This document shows, piece by piece, positions 24,216-31,478 of a stretch of DNA of 46,843 nt. The translations under genes were made by a program, and so were the position numbers. The DNA lies in the NCBI GenBank assembly GCA_900318355.1, contig ONKE01000023.1, forward strand, positions 1-46,843, given 5' to 3'. Origin of the DNA: an uncultured Bacteroidales bacterium (lineage in GTDB: Bacteria; Bacteroidota; Bacteroidia; Bacteroidales; UBA932). The notes below the pieces were generated by a model. The model worked only from the letters and a program-made list of their open reading frames with translations. It did not search any database and was not told the DNA's origin. The stretch's first letter is position 1, and every line of letters begins with the position of its first letter.

Positions 24216-24271
24216 CCCGTCCGCCCTCCGCTTTAGCAGCCCGTCCCCACGGCGCTGTTATTTTTTTTACC

Positions 24272-25606
24272 ATGCACTATCTATTTACATCCGAAAGCGT
24301 TTCCGAAGGCCATCCGGACAAGGTGGCCGACCAGATCAGCGATGCCATCCTGGACGAGTTCCTCCGTCAGGACCCCGAAGCCAAGGTGGCCTGTGAGACC
24401 TTCTGCACCACCGGCCTGGTGGTCGTAGGAGGCGAAGTTACCTCCGACTCAGCCTATGTCGACATCCAGAAGACCGTCCGCCGCGTCATCCGCGAAATCG
24501 GCTACGACAAGGCCGAATACCAGTTCGACTGCAACTCCTGCGGCGTTCTGAGCGCCATCCACGAGCAGAGCGCCGACATCTTCCGCGGCGTCGAGCGCAC
24601 GGACGGCGAGCAAGGTGCCGGCGACCAGGGCATGATGTTCGGCTACGCCTGCAGCGAGACTTCCGAATACATGCCGCTGCCCCTGTACCTGTCGCACCTG
24701 ACGCTCAAGATCCTGGCGGACATCCGCAAGAAGGAGCCGTCGCTGATGCCCTACCTGCGTCCCGACGCCAAGGCCCAGTTCACGGTGGAATATGACGCGG
24801 AGACGCGCCGTCCGGTCCGCATCCACACCATAGTCCTTTCCACCCAGCACGACGAGTTCACCCCCGGCTACGGTTCCTATGCCGAAGCGGTGAGCGCAAT
24901 CGGCGAGGCCGCGGCCGACCGACTGATGCATGACGCCATCGAGGACGACGTCCGCAACATTCTCATTCCCAATTTGATATCCCATCTTCCCGAAGAATCG
25001 GCCGCGCTCTTCGACGGCAAGTTCATCCTGCACGTCAACCCCACGGGCAAGTTCGTCATCGGCGGTCCTTCCGGTGACACCGGCCTCACCGGAAGGAAGA
25101 TCATCGTCGACACCTACGGCGGTCGCGGGGCCCATGGCGGCGGCGCATTTTCCGGCAAGGACCCGTCCAAGGTCGACCGCAGCGCAGCCTACATGGCGCG
25201 TTACGTCGCCAAGAACATGGTGGCGGCCGGAGTGGCCTCCGAGATGCTGGTCCAGCTGTCCTATGCCATCGGCGTGGCGCGTCCGGTCAGCATTTTCGTC
25301 GACACCTACGGCACCGCAGCCCCGGAAGTCGCCGCGCTCGCCGGCGGGAAAGCCCTCGCCGACGGTTTCATCGCCTCGAAGATCGCTTCGCTGTTCGACC
25401 TTCGCCCCGCAGCCATCACCGAGCGCTTCGGCCTGAAAAACCCCATCTACGCCCCTACGGCAGCCTACGGCCACATGGGCCGCACCCCCTACCGCAAAAC
25501 CCTCCGCCTCCAGCGTAACGGCCGCTCCGAAGACATCAACGTCCAGTTCTTCGGCTGGGAACTCCTCGACAGCGTCGACCCCATCAAAAAAGCATTCGGA
25601 CTATGA
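24272..25606 (+). CDS. metK: S-adenosylmethionine synthetase, 444 aa
   Basis: This enzyme makes SAM from methionine and ATP in the cytosol. The landmarks are [15 protein letters not shown] near residue 10 (ATP and metal binding), the [12 protein letters not shown] loop near 115-126, [12 protein letters not shown] near 265, and [22 protein letters not shown] near 285-306 (the P-loop-like nucleotide site with the catalytic Lys and Asp). At 444 residues it is longer than the roughly 385 of E. coli, as usual in Bacteroidetes. The ATG at 24272 gives the conserved [17 protein letters not shown] start. It is preceded by a SAM-II riboswitch and overlaps the GH20 gene by 4 bases (ATGA), so that gene is probably translationally coupled. 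Confidence 0.97.
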   Translation: MHYLFTSESVSEGHPDKVADQISDAILDEFLRQDPEAKVACETFCTTGLVVVGGEVTSDSAYVDIQKTVRRVIREIGYDKAEYQFDCNSCGVLSAIHEQSADIFRGVERTDGEQGAGDQGMMFGYACSETSEYMPLPLYLSHLTLKILADIRKKEPSLMPYLRPDAKAQFTVEYDAETRRPVRIHTIVLSTQHDEFTPGYGSYAEAVSAIGEAAADRLMHDAIEDDVRNILIPNLISHLPEESAALFDGKFILHVNPTGKFVIGGPSGDTGLTGRKIIVDTYGGRGAHGGGAFSGKDPSKVDRSAAYMARYVAKNMVAAGVASEMLVQLSYAIGVARPVSIFVDTYGTAAPEVAALAGGKALADGFIASKIASLFDLRPAAITERFGLKNPIYAPTAAYGHMGRTPYRKTLRLQRNGRSEDINVQFFGWELLDSVDPIKKAFGL

Positions 25607-27255
25607 AAAAGGTTTTGTTGATAACCGCCGTTGCTGCTGCAATGTTCAGTTGCGGTTCGCAGAATGGCGAAATTTCCATCGTTCCGGCCCCTTCGCAGAT
25701 GGAAGCCCGTTCCGGGTTTTTCCGCGCCAAGGGTGCACAGGTCAGCTACGATGCCGCTCTGGACGAGCGCAGTGTCGCCGTGGTGGAACGCTTTGCAGGC
25801 CATCTGTCCAAAGCGACCGGAAAGGCCGCAACTCCGCAATCGGGCGCCCTCAACAAGGGTTTCGTTTTTTCGGCAGACACCTCCGTTCCGGCCGAAGGCT
25901 ACACGCTTTCCATCGACCGCAAAGCCGTCCGGATCGGCGCATCCGACGCCAAGGGCTTTCTCAACGCCGTCCAGACCATCGGGCAGCTGATGCCGACCGA
26001 CTGGTTCGCCGACGAGCCCGGCCGCTCCGTCCGCTGGGTGTTGCCGCAGCTGACCATCACCGACACGCCGCGCTTCGGCTACCGGGGCCTTCATCTCGAC
26101 GTCGCCCGCCACTTCTTCGCCGTGAACGAGGTCAAGAAATACCTCGATTTCATGGCCCTGTACAAAATGAACCGGTTCCACTGGCACCTGACCGACGACC
26201 AGGGCTGGCGCATAGAAATCAAGCGATATCCCCGTCTGACCGAGGTGGGTTCACGTCGTCTGCGCGAGAGTCTCGAATTCTTTGAAAAAGAGCCCGTGAC
26301 CGGCAACGAAACCCCTTACGGGGGCTATTTCACCCAGGATGAGATCCGCGAGGTCGTTGCTTACGCCGATTCGCTCGGCATCACGGTGATTCCGGAAATC
26401 GACCTGCCCGGACACATGGTCGCGGCGCTTGCGGCCTATCCCGAACTTGGATGCACAGGCGGTCCTTACGAGGTCCGTCCGACCTGGGGGCTTTCAGACG
26501 ATGCGCTCTGCCCCGGTAAAGAGGGGACGTTCCGCTTCCTGGAAGATGTTCTGACCGAAGTCATGGAACTTTTCCCCGGCGAATATATCCATATCGGCGG
26601 CGACGAGTGCAGCAAGGTCATATGGGCCAAATGCCCCGACTGCCAGCGCCGTATCAGGCAGCTGGGACTGCGTTCTGACGACCACTTCTCCAAGGAACAA
26701 TACCTCCAGGCCTACGTCACGGCCCGTATTCAGCGTTTCCTCGCCGACCATGGCCGCAAGATTATCGGCTGGGAAGAAATCCTCGAAGGAGAGCTCGGCC
26801 CCGGCGCGACGGTCATGTCGTGGCGCGGCGCCAAGGCCGGCATCAAGGCCGCCCAGATGGGGCTTGACGTAATCATGAGTCCGACGACACATTTCTATTT
26901 GGATTACTACCAGAGCGCCGAAGACAAGGAGGCAGAGAGTCCGCGCGCCATCGGCGGCTTCCTGCCCGTCGACACCAGCTACACTTTCCGCCCGCTGGAC
27001 GGTATCCCCGAGCAGTTCCACAAGCATGTGCTCGGCGTCCAGGGCAACCTCTGGACCGAGTTCATCGCCACTCCCAAGCACCTTGAATACATGCTCATCC
27101 CCCGCGGCCTCGCCCTCGCCGAGGCGCAATGGAGCAACGAAGACCGGAAAGACTTCGAACGCTTCAAGGCGGCCCTCCCCCACCAGTTCGAAATCCTCGA
27201 AAACCTCGGCTACACCTGCTGCTACGCCATCTTCGGGCATAGCGGGCTGGAGTAA
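25603..27255 (+). CDS. GH20 beta-N-acetylhexosaminidase lipoprotein, 550 aa
   Basis: This enzyme releases terminal GlcNAc or GalNAc from glycans by substrate-assisted catalysis. The lipobox MFSC (about residue 18) puts it in the periplasm or at the outer membrane. A GH20b-like domain (about 22-150) precedes the barrel (from about 155, [16 protein letters not shown]). [16 protein letters not shown] near 188 is the family signature, and IHIGGDE ends in the catalytic Asp334-Glu335 pair. SWRGAKAGI and QGNLWTE near the end line the sugar pocket. It overlaps metK by 4 bases and so may fall under the SAM riboswitch if it has no promoter of its own, an unusual pairing. Mucin or host-glycan use is the likely role. 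Confidence 0.95.
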   Translation: MKKVLLITAVAAAMFSCGSQNGEISIVPAPSQMEARSGFFRAKGAQVSYDAALDERSVAVVERFAGHLSKATGKAATPQSGALNKGFVFSADTSVPAEGYTLSIDRKAVRIGASDAKGFLNAVQTIGQLMPTDWFADEPGRSVRWVLPQLTITDTPRFGYRGLHLDVARHFFAVNEVKKYLDFMALYKMNRFHWHLTDDQGWRIEIKRYPRLTEVGSRRLRESLEFFEKEPVTGNETPYGGYFTQDEIREVVAYADSLGITVIPEIDLPGHMVAALAAYPELGCTGGPYEVRPTWGLSDDALCPGKEGTFRFLEDVLTEVMELFPGEYIHIGGDECSKVIWAKCPDCQRRIRQLGLRSDDHFSKEQYLQAYVTARIQRFLADHGRKIIGWEEILEGELGPGATVMSWRGAKAGIKAAQMGLDVIMSPTTHFYLDYYQSAEDKEAESPRAIGGFLPVDTSYTFRPLDGIPEQFHKHVLGVQGNLWTEFIATPKHLEYMLIPRGLALAEAQWSNEDRKDFERFKAALPHQFEILENLGYTCCYAIFGHSGLE

Positions 27256-27360
27256 GGCGGCGGGCGCGCGGCTGCGGCGCGTCGGCTGGGGCTAGCGGCG
27301 GCAGCTGGCGGGTAGGGCTGCGGCTGGCGACGGGCTGCGTTACGGCTGGCGGATTGCCGC
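27256..27360. repeat. GC-rich degenerate GGCTG/GGCGG tract
   Basis: About 100 bases of low-complexity G- and C-rich sequence follow the hexosaminidase stop, with many partial copies of GGCTGCGGC, GGCTGGCG and GGCGGC. It encodes nothing convincing in any frame. It lies between the stop and the terminator at 27371-27404, so it would form a long structured 3' UTR. Confidence 0.6.
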
Positions 27361-27370
27361 CCCAAAATAT

Positions 27371-27404
27371 TCCGCCCCCGACTTTAGGAGGGGCGGATTT
27401 TTTT
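27371..27404 (+). terminator. Rho-independent terminator after the hexosaminidase
   Basis: TCCGCCCC (27371-27378) and GGGGCGGA (27390-27397) form a perfect 8-bp stem around an 11-base loop, followed directly by seven T. It ends the metK-GH20 transcript; the next promoter starts 4 bases later. Confidence 0.93.
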
Positions 27405-27407
27405 AGT

Positions 27408-27415
27408 TATTTTTG
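27408..27415 (+). promoter_or_regulatory. -7 promoter element of the cyclophilin gene
   Basis: TATTTTTG matches TAnnTTTG and ends 15 bases before the ATG at 27431, which implies a very short leader. The -33 position has only TTTA, and it lies inside the terminator loop. Confidence 0.6.
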
Positions 27416-27430
27416 CAAAAACTTCGTGGT

Positions 27431-28174
27431 ATGAAATATATTATCCGTATTCTCCTTTGCAGTGTCGCCGCGCTTGCGGTGGTCTGCTGCGGCGGACGCA
27501 AGGCCCGCAAAGAGGCGGCTGCAGCTGCCGAGAAAGCACGTCTGGACTCAATCGCACAAGCAGAAATGATTCTGAAACAAAAACAGGCCGAAATCACAAT
27601 GGCCGCCCTCGAAGACGAACCGGTCTTCGACATCGTCACCAACCTCGGCACCATCAAGGTCCGCCTCTACAGCAAGACCCCCAAGCATAGGGCCAATTTC
27701 GAGAAACTCGCCCTCTCAGGCTACTACGACGGCCTTCTTTTCCACCGCGTCATCAACGGTTTCATGATTCAGGGCGGCGACCCCTTCACGAAAGACACCT
27801 CCATGGTGGCACGCTACGGACAAGGCGGCCCCGACTATACCGTTCCCGCAGAGTTCGTCCCTGAATACCGTCACAAGAAAGGCGCCCTCGCCGCAGCACG
27901 ACGTGGCGACGCAGCCAACCCGATGCGCGAGTCCTCCGGTTCGCAGTTCTATCTCGTCCAGGACGAGCGCGCCTGCGCCCAGCTTGACGGGCAGTATACC
28001 GTCTACGGTGAAACGGTTGAAGGTCTGGATGTTATCGACAAGATCGCCCGCGTCGCCACCGACCGCCGCGACATGCCGTTCAATCCCGTCCGAATCCTGC
28101 GCATCGAGCTTGACGAGGTCTCAAAGCCCGCTCCCGCCGATTCCACGGCCGCCGCGCCTGCGCCCGAAAAGTAG
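27431..28174 (+). CDS. Cyclophilin-type peptidyl-prolyl isomerase, exported, 247 aa
   Basis: This enzyme catalyses cis-trans isomerisation of Xaa-Pro bonds during folding of exported proteins. A signal-like segment (MKYIIRILLCSVAALAVVCCGG) is followed by a charged helix (about 25-60, rich in Ala, Lys and Glu) and the cyclophilin domain (about 68-230). That domain has TNLGTIKVRLYSKTP, FHRVINGFMIQGGD (with the catalytic Arg and core Phe and Met/Gln) and SGSQFYLV. The double Cys could be a lipobox, but VVC is not an ideal one. The C-tail is Pro/Ala-rich. The upstream TTG start is rejected because it overlaps the -7 box. It is monocistronic and convergent with the small helix-turn-helix gene. Confidence 0.92.
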   Translation: MKYIIRILLCSVAALAVVCCGGRKARKEAAAAAEKARLDSIAQAEMILKQKQAEITMAALEDEPVFDIVTNLGTIKVRLYSKTPKHRANFEKLALSGYYDGLLFHRVINGFMIQGGDPFTKDTSMVARYGQGGPDYTVPAEFVPEYRHKKGALAAARRGDAANPMRESSGSQFYLVQDERACAQLDGQYTVYGETVEGLDVIDKIARVATDRRDMPFNPVRILRIELDEVSKPAPADSTAAAPAPEK

Positions 28175-28219
28175 TCCGTCGTCCGATGAAACGCCATATT
28201 CACGTAATAGGCCCGTAAA

Positions 28220-28331
28220 CGCGTGGAGGATAATCCATTAACTAGCATAAACTTATGCAAAATGGCTGTCACGATTTCGAGACAGCCATTTTGCGTAATG
28301 CGCTGATTTGTAAGTATTTTGCCTCCACGCG
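28220..28331. repeat. Nested inverted repeats between convergent genes
   Basis: The inner arms GCAAAATGGCTGTC (28257-28270) and GACAGCCATTTTGC (28281-28294) are a perfect 14-bp inverted repeat with a 10-base loop. The outer arms CGCGTGGAGG (28220-28229) and CCTCCACGCG (28322-28331) are a perfect 10-bp pair around it. The inner hairpin could act as a terminator for both convergent genes, although T-runs are short. The outer pair is not needed for that. Otherwise the gap 28175-28407 has no gene. Confidence 0.8.
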
Positions 28332-28407
28332 GTTGCGGAGCCAGGCGGCTTATTCAGTTATTCATTGGAAGCAGAACAGAATTAGCAAGGTGTTGCTAAA
28401 GAGGTGG

Positions 28408-28788
28408 TTAGTTCTGTTTGAATAAGCTGAGTCGGAGCCTGACGAGGCGGGAGACGATAGCGGATTCGCTGCGGCCGAAACGCTCAGCCATTTGACCGAA
28501 GGTGGCACCGTCTTCGTACATGGTTTTCAATGTTTCATCGTCTTCGGCGAGCCATGGTTTTCCCGCGGGTTTCGGGACATAGAGTCCCAGTTCTTCGAGC
28601 TTGATTCTTATCGAAGAGGGGGACCGTTGCAGTTGCGCCGACATCTCCTCGCGTGTTCGAGCGTCGTTTGCCATCATGGTCAATTCCAAAATCTCGTCGT
28701 CGGACCATGGTTCATTGAATTTCGGGTACTTCTCCTTGATTTTAGCATACGCTTCGGGAGACATGAAAAAAGCGCTTCTTCCAGACAT
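28408..28788 (-). CDS. Small protein with two Myb/SANT-like helix-turn-helix modules, 126 aa
   Basis: This is probably a DNA-binding protein of unknown role. Two tandem modules of about 43 residues each begin with Pro-Trp and acidic residues. Module 1 is at about 27-69 (PWSDDEILELT..., then REEMSAQLQRSPSSIRIKL). Module 2 is at about 78-119 (PWLAEDDETLKTM..., then FGQMAERFGRSESAIVSRL). The pattern resembles eukaryotic Myb/SANT repeats and GcrA-type or sigma-like helix-turn-helix units. The final QRSPSSIRIKL and GRSESAIVSRL would be recognition helices. There is no signal peptide. The ATG at 28788 is preferred over the upstream in-frame start, whose 19 extra residues are not protein-like. A palindrome at 28859-28887 upstream could be its operator. 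Confidence 0.75.
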   Translation of the reverse strand: MSGRSAFFMSPEAYAKIKEKYPKFNEPWSDDEILELTMMANDARTREEMSAQLQRSPSSIRIKLEELGLYVPKPAGKPWLAEDDETLKTMYEDGATFGQMAERFGRSESAIVSRLVRLRLSLFKQN

Positions 28789-28858
28789 AGTACTAGTTTT
28801 ATAAATATGGACCGCTTCCCTGGTGGGCCCTGTAACCGACTGCAAGTTTCGTAAATGA

Positions 28859-28887
28859 TATCCGTTTACAGAACTTGTAAACGGATA
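28859..28887. promoter_or_regulatory. 11-bp palindrome, candidate operator
   Basis: TATCCGTTTAC (28859-28869) and GTAAACGGATA (28877-28887) are a perfect inverted repeat with a 7-base spacer. It lies in the divergent region about 71 bases before the helix-turn-helix gene. It could be a protein-binding site, or a hairpin in a plus-strand RNA. Confidence 0.5.
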
Positions 28888-28932
28888 ATTTTATATCTAT
28901 ATGAATATCAATATTTTACAGCGGTGATATCT

Positions 28933-29148
28933 ATGAAATTATGCGAAAAACCTGTTCGACTTACGCCGAACGCGAAAGAAAAAACGGCCTCAGAAGCATC
29001 TCAGAGAGCGATTGCGGCGGACAAAAAGCGAAAAAAGCGTTTCACTTCGGGCGCGGGGGACGTAGCAGTGGTGGAAGACGAGGAGGACGCGGCGCGGGCA
29101 AGGGCGGATGAAGCAGCGAAGGCGCGCGGCGGGGAGTGTTGCAAATGA
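28933..29148 (+). CDS. Doubtful small ORF, 71 aa
   Basis: I do not recognise it. From the ATG at 28933 it encodes a basic first half (KEKTASEASQ, KKRKKRF) and an acidic, Ala-rich second half (VVEDEEDAARARADEAAKA), then GGECCK. The composition suggests a charged helix, but it may only reflect a G-rich, purine-biased stretch. No -7 box is seen at its start. It ends 34 bases before the SPFH gene, which has its own promoter overlapping this ORF's end. It has no signal peptide. If it is not coding, the region 28888-29137 is simply unexplained intergenic sequence. Confidence 0.25.
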   Translation: MKLCEKPVRLTPNAKEKTASEASQRAIAADKKRKKRFTSGAGDVAVVEDEEDAARARADEAAKARGGECCK

Positions 29149-29169
29149 AGAAAAAAGTCTTTAATTTTG
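29138..29169 (+). promoter_or_regulatory. Promoter of the SPFH gene
   Basis: A -7 TAATTTTG (29162-29169) has an imperfect -33 GTTG (29138-29141) 20 bases upstream. The ATG follows 13 bases after the -7 box, so the leader is very short. Confidence 0.65.
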
Positions 29170-29182
29170 GGATTGAAAAATA

Positions 29183-30034
29183 ATGAAACAAGCCATGGTC
29201 AACAAAGCTACAAAAGCCACGATTATCTCGCTGGTCTCCACGGTACTGGTCATCATCGTGATGGCATCATGCTGCACAACAATCGATTCCGCTTCGGTGG
29301 GAATCCGTTTCAAGAAATGGTCTGCGAACGAGCAGCTGAAAGGCGGCGTGGAGGGGACATGCCGCGGATGGGTGTGGTACAACCCCATCACCGAGCGCAT
29401 TTTCGAGTATCCGACATTTATCCAACGCGTTACATATGAGCCGTTTACGGTCAATCCGAAGGATGCGGCCATTTTCTCGATGACCCCGACCCTGGCCTAC
29501 CAGATCGACGAGTCGAAGGCCGTGGACATCTTCGTCAAATACCGCAAGCCGGTGCGCGAACTGGAGATGGGCTACATAAACACCTGTATATTCGAGGCTT
29601 ACCGAACCTGCGCCAACAACTACACTTCCGACGAGCTCATGGCCAACCGCGCCAAATTCGAGACGGAAGTCCGCGCGCGGCTCGACGAGTCGATGAACCA
29701 GGAAGGCTTCATAGTCAGGGAGTTCACAACGAAAATCGACCCTCCGGCATCGTTGACCGCCGCCATCAACGCCAAGAACGAAGCCGTCCAGAACGCCCTG
29801 AAGGCCGAAAACAAGGTCAAGGAAGCCGAGGCCGAAGCCAAAATCGCAATCGCCAAGGCCAAGGGCGAAGCCGAGGCCATGAAGATCCAGGGCGACGGTG
29901 AAGCCTACTACAACCGCGTAGTCGCCGCATCCCTCAACTCGCTGCTGGTCCAGCAATATGCTATCGAAAAGTGGAACGGCGAACTGCCCACCTACTCCGG
30001 AGGCGGCACCCCGTTCATTAATCTCGGAAAATAA
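29183..30034 (+). CDS. SPFH/Band-7 (prohibitin-like) membrane protein, 283 aa
   Basis: This is a membrane-anchored SPFH-domain protein of the prohibitin, flotillin and HflK/C superfamily, which forms rings that organise membranes or hold proteases. There is one N-terminal hydrophobic segment (about 12-30; it ends MASCC, which could also be a lipobox). The SPFH domain covers about 33-190 (SVGIRFKKW, AAIFSMTPTLAYQID). It is followed by an Ala/Glu/Lys coiled coil (about 195-245, with NALKAENKVKEAEAEAKI) and a Gly-rich C-terminus. Its own promoter lies just upstream. The stop overlaps the DUF1015 start by one base (TAATG), so the two are probably coupled. Function in this organism is unknown. Confidence 0.88.
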   Translation: MKQAMVNKATKATIISLVSTVLVIIVMASCCTTIDSASVGIRFKKWSANEQLKGGVEGTCRGWVWYNPITERIFEYPTFIQRVTYEPFTVNPKDAAIFSMTPTLAYQIDESKAVDIFVKYRKPVRELEMGYINTCIFEAYRTCANNYTSDELMANRAKFETEVRARLDESMNQEGFIVREFTTKIDPPASLTAAINAKNEAVQNALKAENKVKEAEAEAKIAIAKAKGEAEAMKIQGDGEAYYNRVVAASLNSLLVQQYAIEKWNGELPTYSGGGTPFINLGK

Positions 30035-31293
30035 TGGTAAAAGTCAAACCCTTTGCGGCGATACGTCCGCCAAAGGAGCTGGTCACGGAAGTGGCGGCCC
30101 CTCCATACGATGTTCTTAACTCCGTGGAAGCCAAGCGAATGGCCCGCGAGAAATCCCTCCTCCACATCACCAAGCCGGAGATAGATTTCGACCCCATCGC
30201 CCCCGAGCACAGCCAGCAGGTCTACGACGAGGCCGTGGCCAATTTCAAATCGTGGCAGGAGCGCGGCTGGCTGGTCAGGGACCCGAAACCATGCTACTAC
30301 GTCTACGCCCAGCGCATGGGCAAGCGCACGCAATACGGCCTGGTCCTCTGCGCCAACACCGACGACTACGCCACCGGACGCATCAAGAAGCACGAGCTCA
30401 CCCGCAAGGACAAGGAAGACGACCGCATGATCCACGTCCGCATCCAGAGCGCCAACATCGAGCCGGTCTTCTTCGCCTACAAAGACAACGACGAACTCTC
30501 CGCCATCGTGGCAAATGCCGTCAAGGCTGCGCCGGAATACGATTTTACCGACGAAAACGGCTTCGGCCACAAGTTCTGGCCCATAACCGACGATGCCGTC
30601 ATTTCGCGAATCACGGAAATATTCTCAACGCAGGTCGACGCCTTCTACGTCGCTGACGGTCACCACCGCACGGCAGCTGCCGCACGTGTTGGCGCCGAGA
30701 AGAAAGCCGGCAACCCGCATCACACCGGAAATGAAGAATACAACTGGTTCATGGCAGTATGCTTCCCGCAGAGCCAGCTCCAGATCATCGACTACAACCG
30801 CGTCGTCCGCGACCTGAACGGACTCACCCCGGAGCAGCTGCTCGACGCCCTGACCGAAGACTTCGAGGTCAAACTGGCCTCCAAGCCCCGCTGCGGCCGT
30901 CCTGCCAAGCCCGTGGCCCCTTCCGCCCTGCACGAATTCTCCATGTATCTGGGCGGATGCTGGTACAGCCTCACCGCCAAGCCCGGCCGTTACGACGATT
31001 CCGACCCGATCGGAGTCCTGGACGTAACCGTCCTATCCCGTCTCGTACTGGACAAGATACTCGGCATCAAGGATTTACGCACGGACAAGAGAATCGACTT
31101 CGTGGGTGGCATCCGTGGCCTCGGCGAGCTGGCCGCACGCGTCGACAGCGGTGAAATGGCCGTAGCGTTCGCGCTCTACCCCGTGTCGATGGCCCAACTC
31201 ATCGCCATCGCCGACAGCGGTCAGATCATGCCGCCCAAAACCACATGGTTCGAGCCGAAACTCCGCAGCGGCCTCGCAATCCACACTTTCTGA
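30034..31293 (+). CDS. DUF1015-family protein, 419 aa
   Basis: This is a cytosolic protein of the DUF1015 family, whose biochemical role is not established; family members are often near serine-biosynthesis genes. The N-terminus has the family start (KVKPFAAIRPPKELVTEVAAPPYDVLN). The central YVADGHHRTAAA motif near residue 207 contains the conserved Asp-Gly-His-His-Arg, likely the active or binding site. The C-terminal part ends KTTWFEPKLRSGLAIHTF, also typical. There is no signal peptide or membrane segment, and the length is normal. It is coupled to the SPFH gene by a one-base overlap. Neither serA nor serC is in the window, so the usual context is only partly kept. Confidence 0.9.
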   Translation: MVKVKPFAAIRPPKELVTEVAAPPYDVLNSVEAKRMAREKSLLHITKPEIDFDPIAPEHSQQVYDEAVANFKSWQERGWLVRDPKPCYYVYAQRMGKRTQYGLVLCANTDDYATGRIKKHELTRKDKEDDRMIHVRIQSANIEPVFFAYKDNDELSAIVANAVKAAPEYDFTDENGFGHKFWPITDDAVISRITEIFSTQVDAFYVADGHHRTAAAARVGAEKKAGNPHHTGNEEYNWFMAVCFPQSQLQIIDYNRVVRDLNGLTPEQLLDALTEDFEVKLASKPRCGRPAKPVAPSALHEFSMYLGGCWYSLTAKPGRYDDSDPIGVLDVTVLSRLVLDKILGIKDLRTDKRIDFVGGIRGLGELAARVDSGEMAVAFALYPVSMAQLIAIADSGQIMPPKTTWFEPKLRSGLAIHTF

Positions 31294-31328
31294 AAACTTT
31301 TTGAATAAAACGTGCAAAAAAGTTCCGA

Positions 31329-31360
31329 TTTGGCACGAAAATGGTAATATGAAACGTTTG
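31329..31360 (+). promoter_or_regulatory. Possible promoter of a small RNA
   Basis: TTTG (31329-31332), 20 bases and AACGTTTG (31353-31360) match the promoter pattern except for one base (A for T) in the -7 box. A transcript from here would run about 85 bases to the terminator at 31414-31450 with no real gene in between. Confidence 0.3.
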
Positions 31361-31413
31361 AAGACATATTACATAAGCTCGTTTCATTCATATTGAATAA
31401 GTGAAAATCAAAG

Positions 31414-31450
31414 CCCGGAACCAGTCGTGAGACTCGTTCCGGGTTTCTTT
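31414..31450. terminator. Strong hairpin terminator with GTGA tetraloop
   Basis: CCCGGAAC (31414-31421) and GTTCCGGG (31436-31443) pair perfectly. After a C-C mismatch the stem goes on as AGTC/GACT closed by a GTGA (GNRA-type) tetraloop. TTTCTTTTA follows on the plus strand, and CTTTGATTTT on the minus strand. It can serve the DUF1015 gene and the convergent esterase operon. Confidence 0.85.
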
Positions 31451-31478
31451 TACTTCAATGACTGGAACAAGGCGAAGG

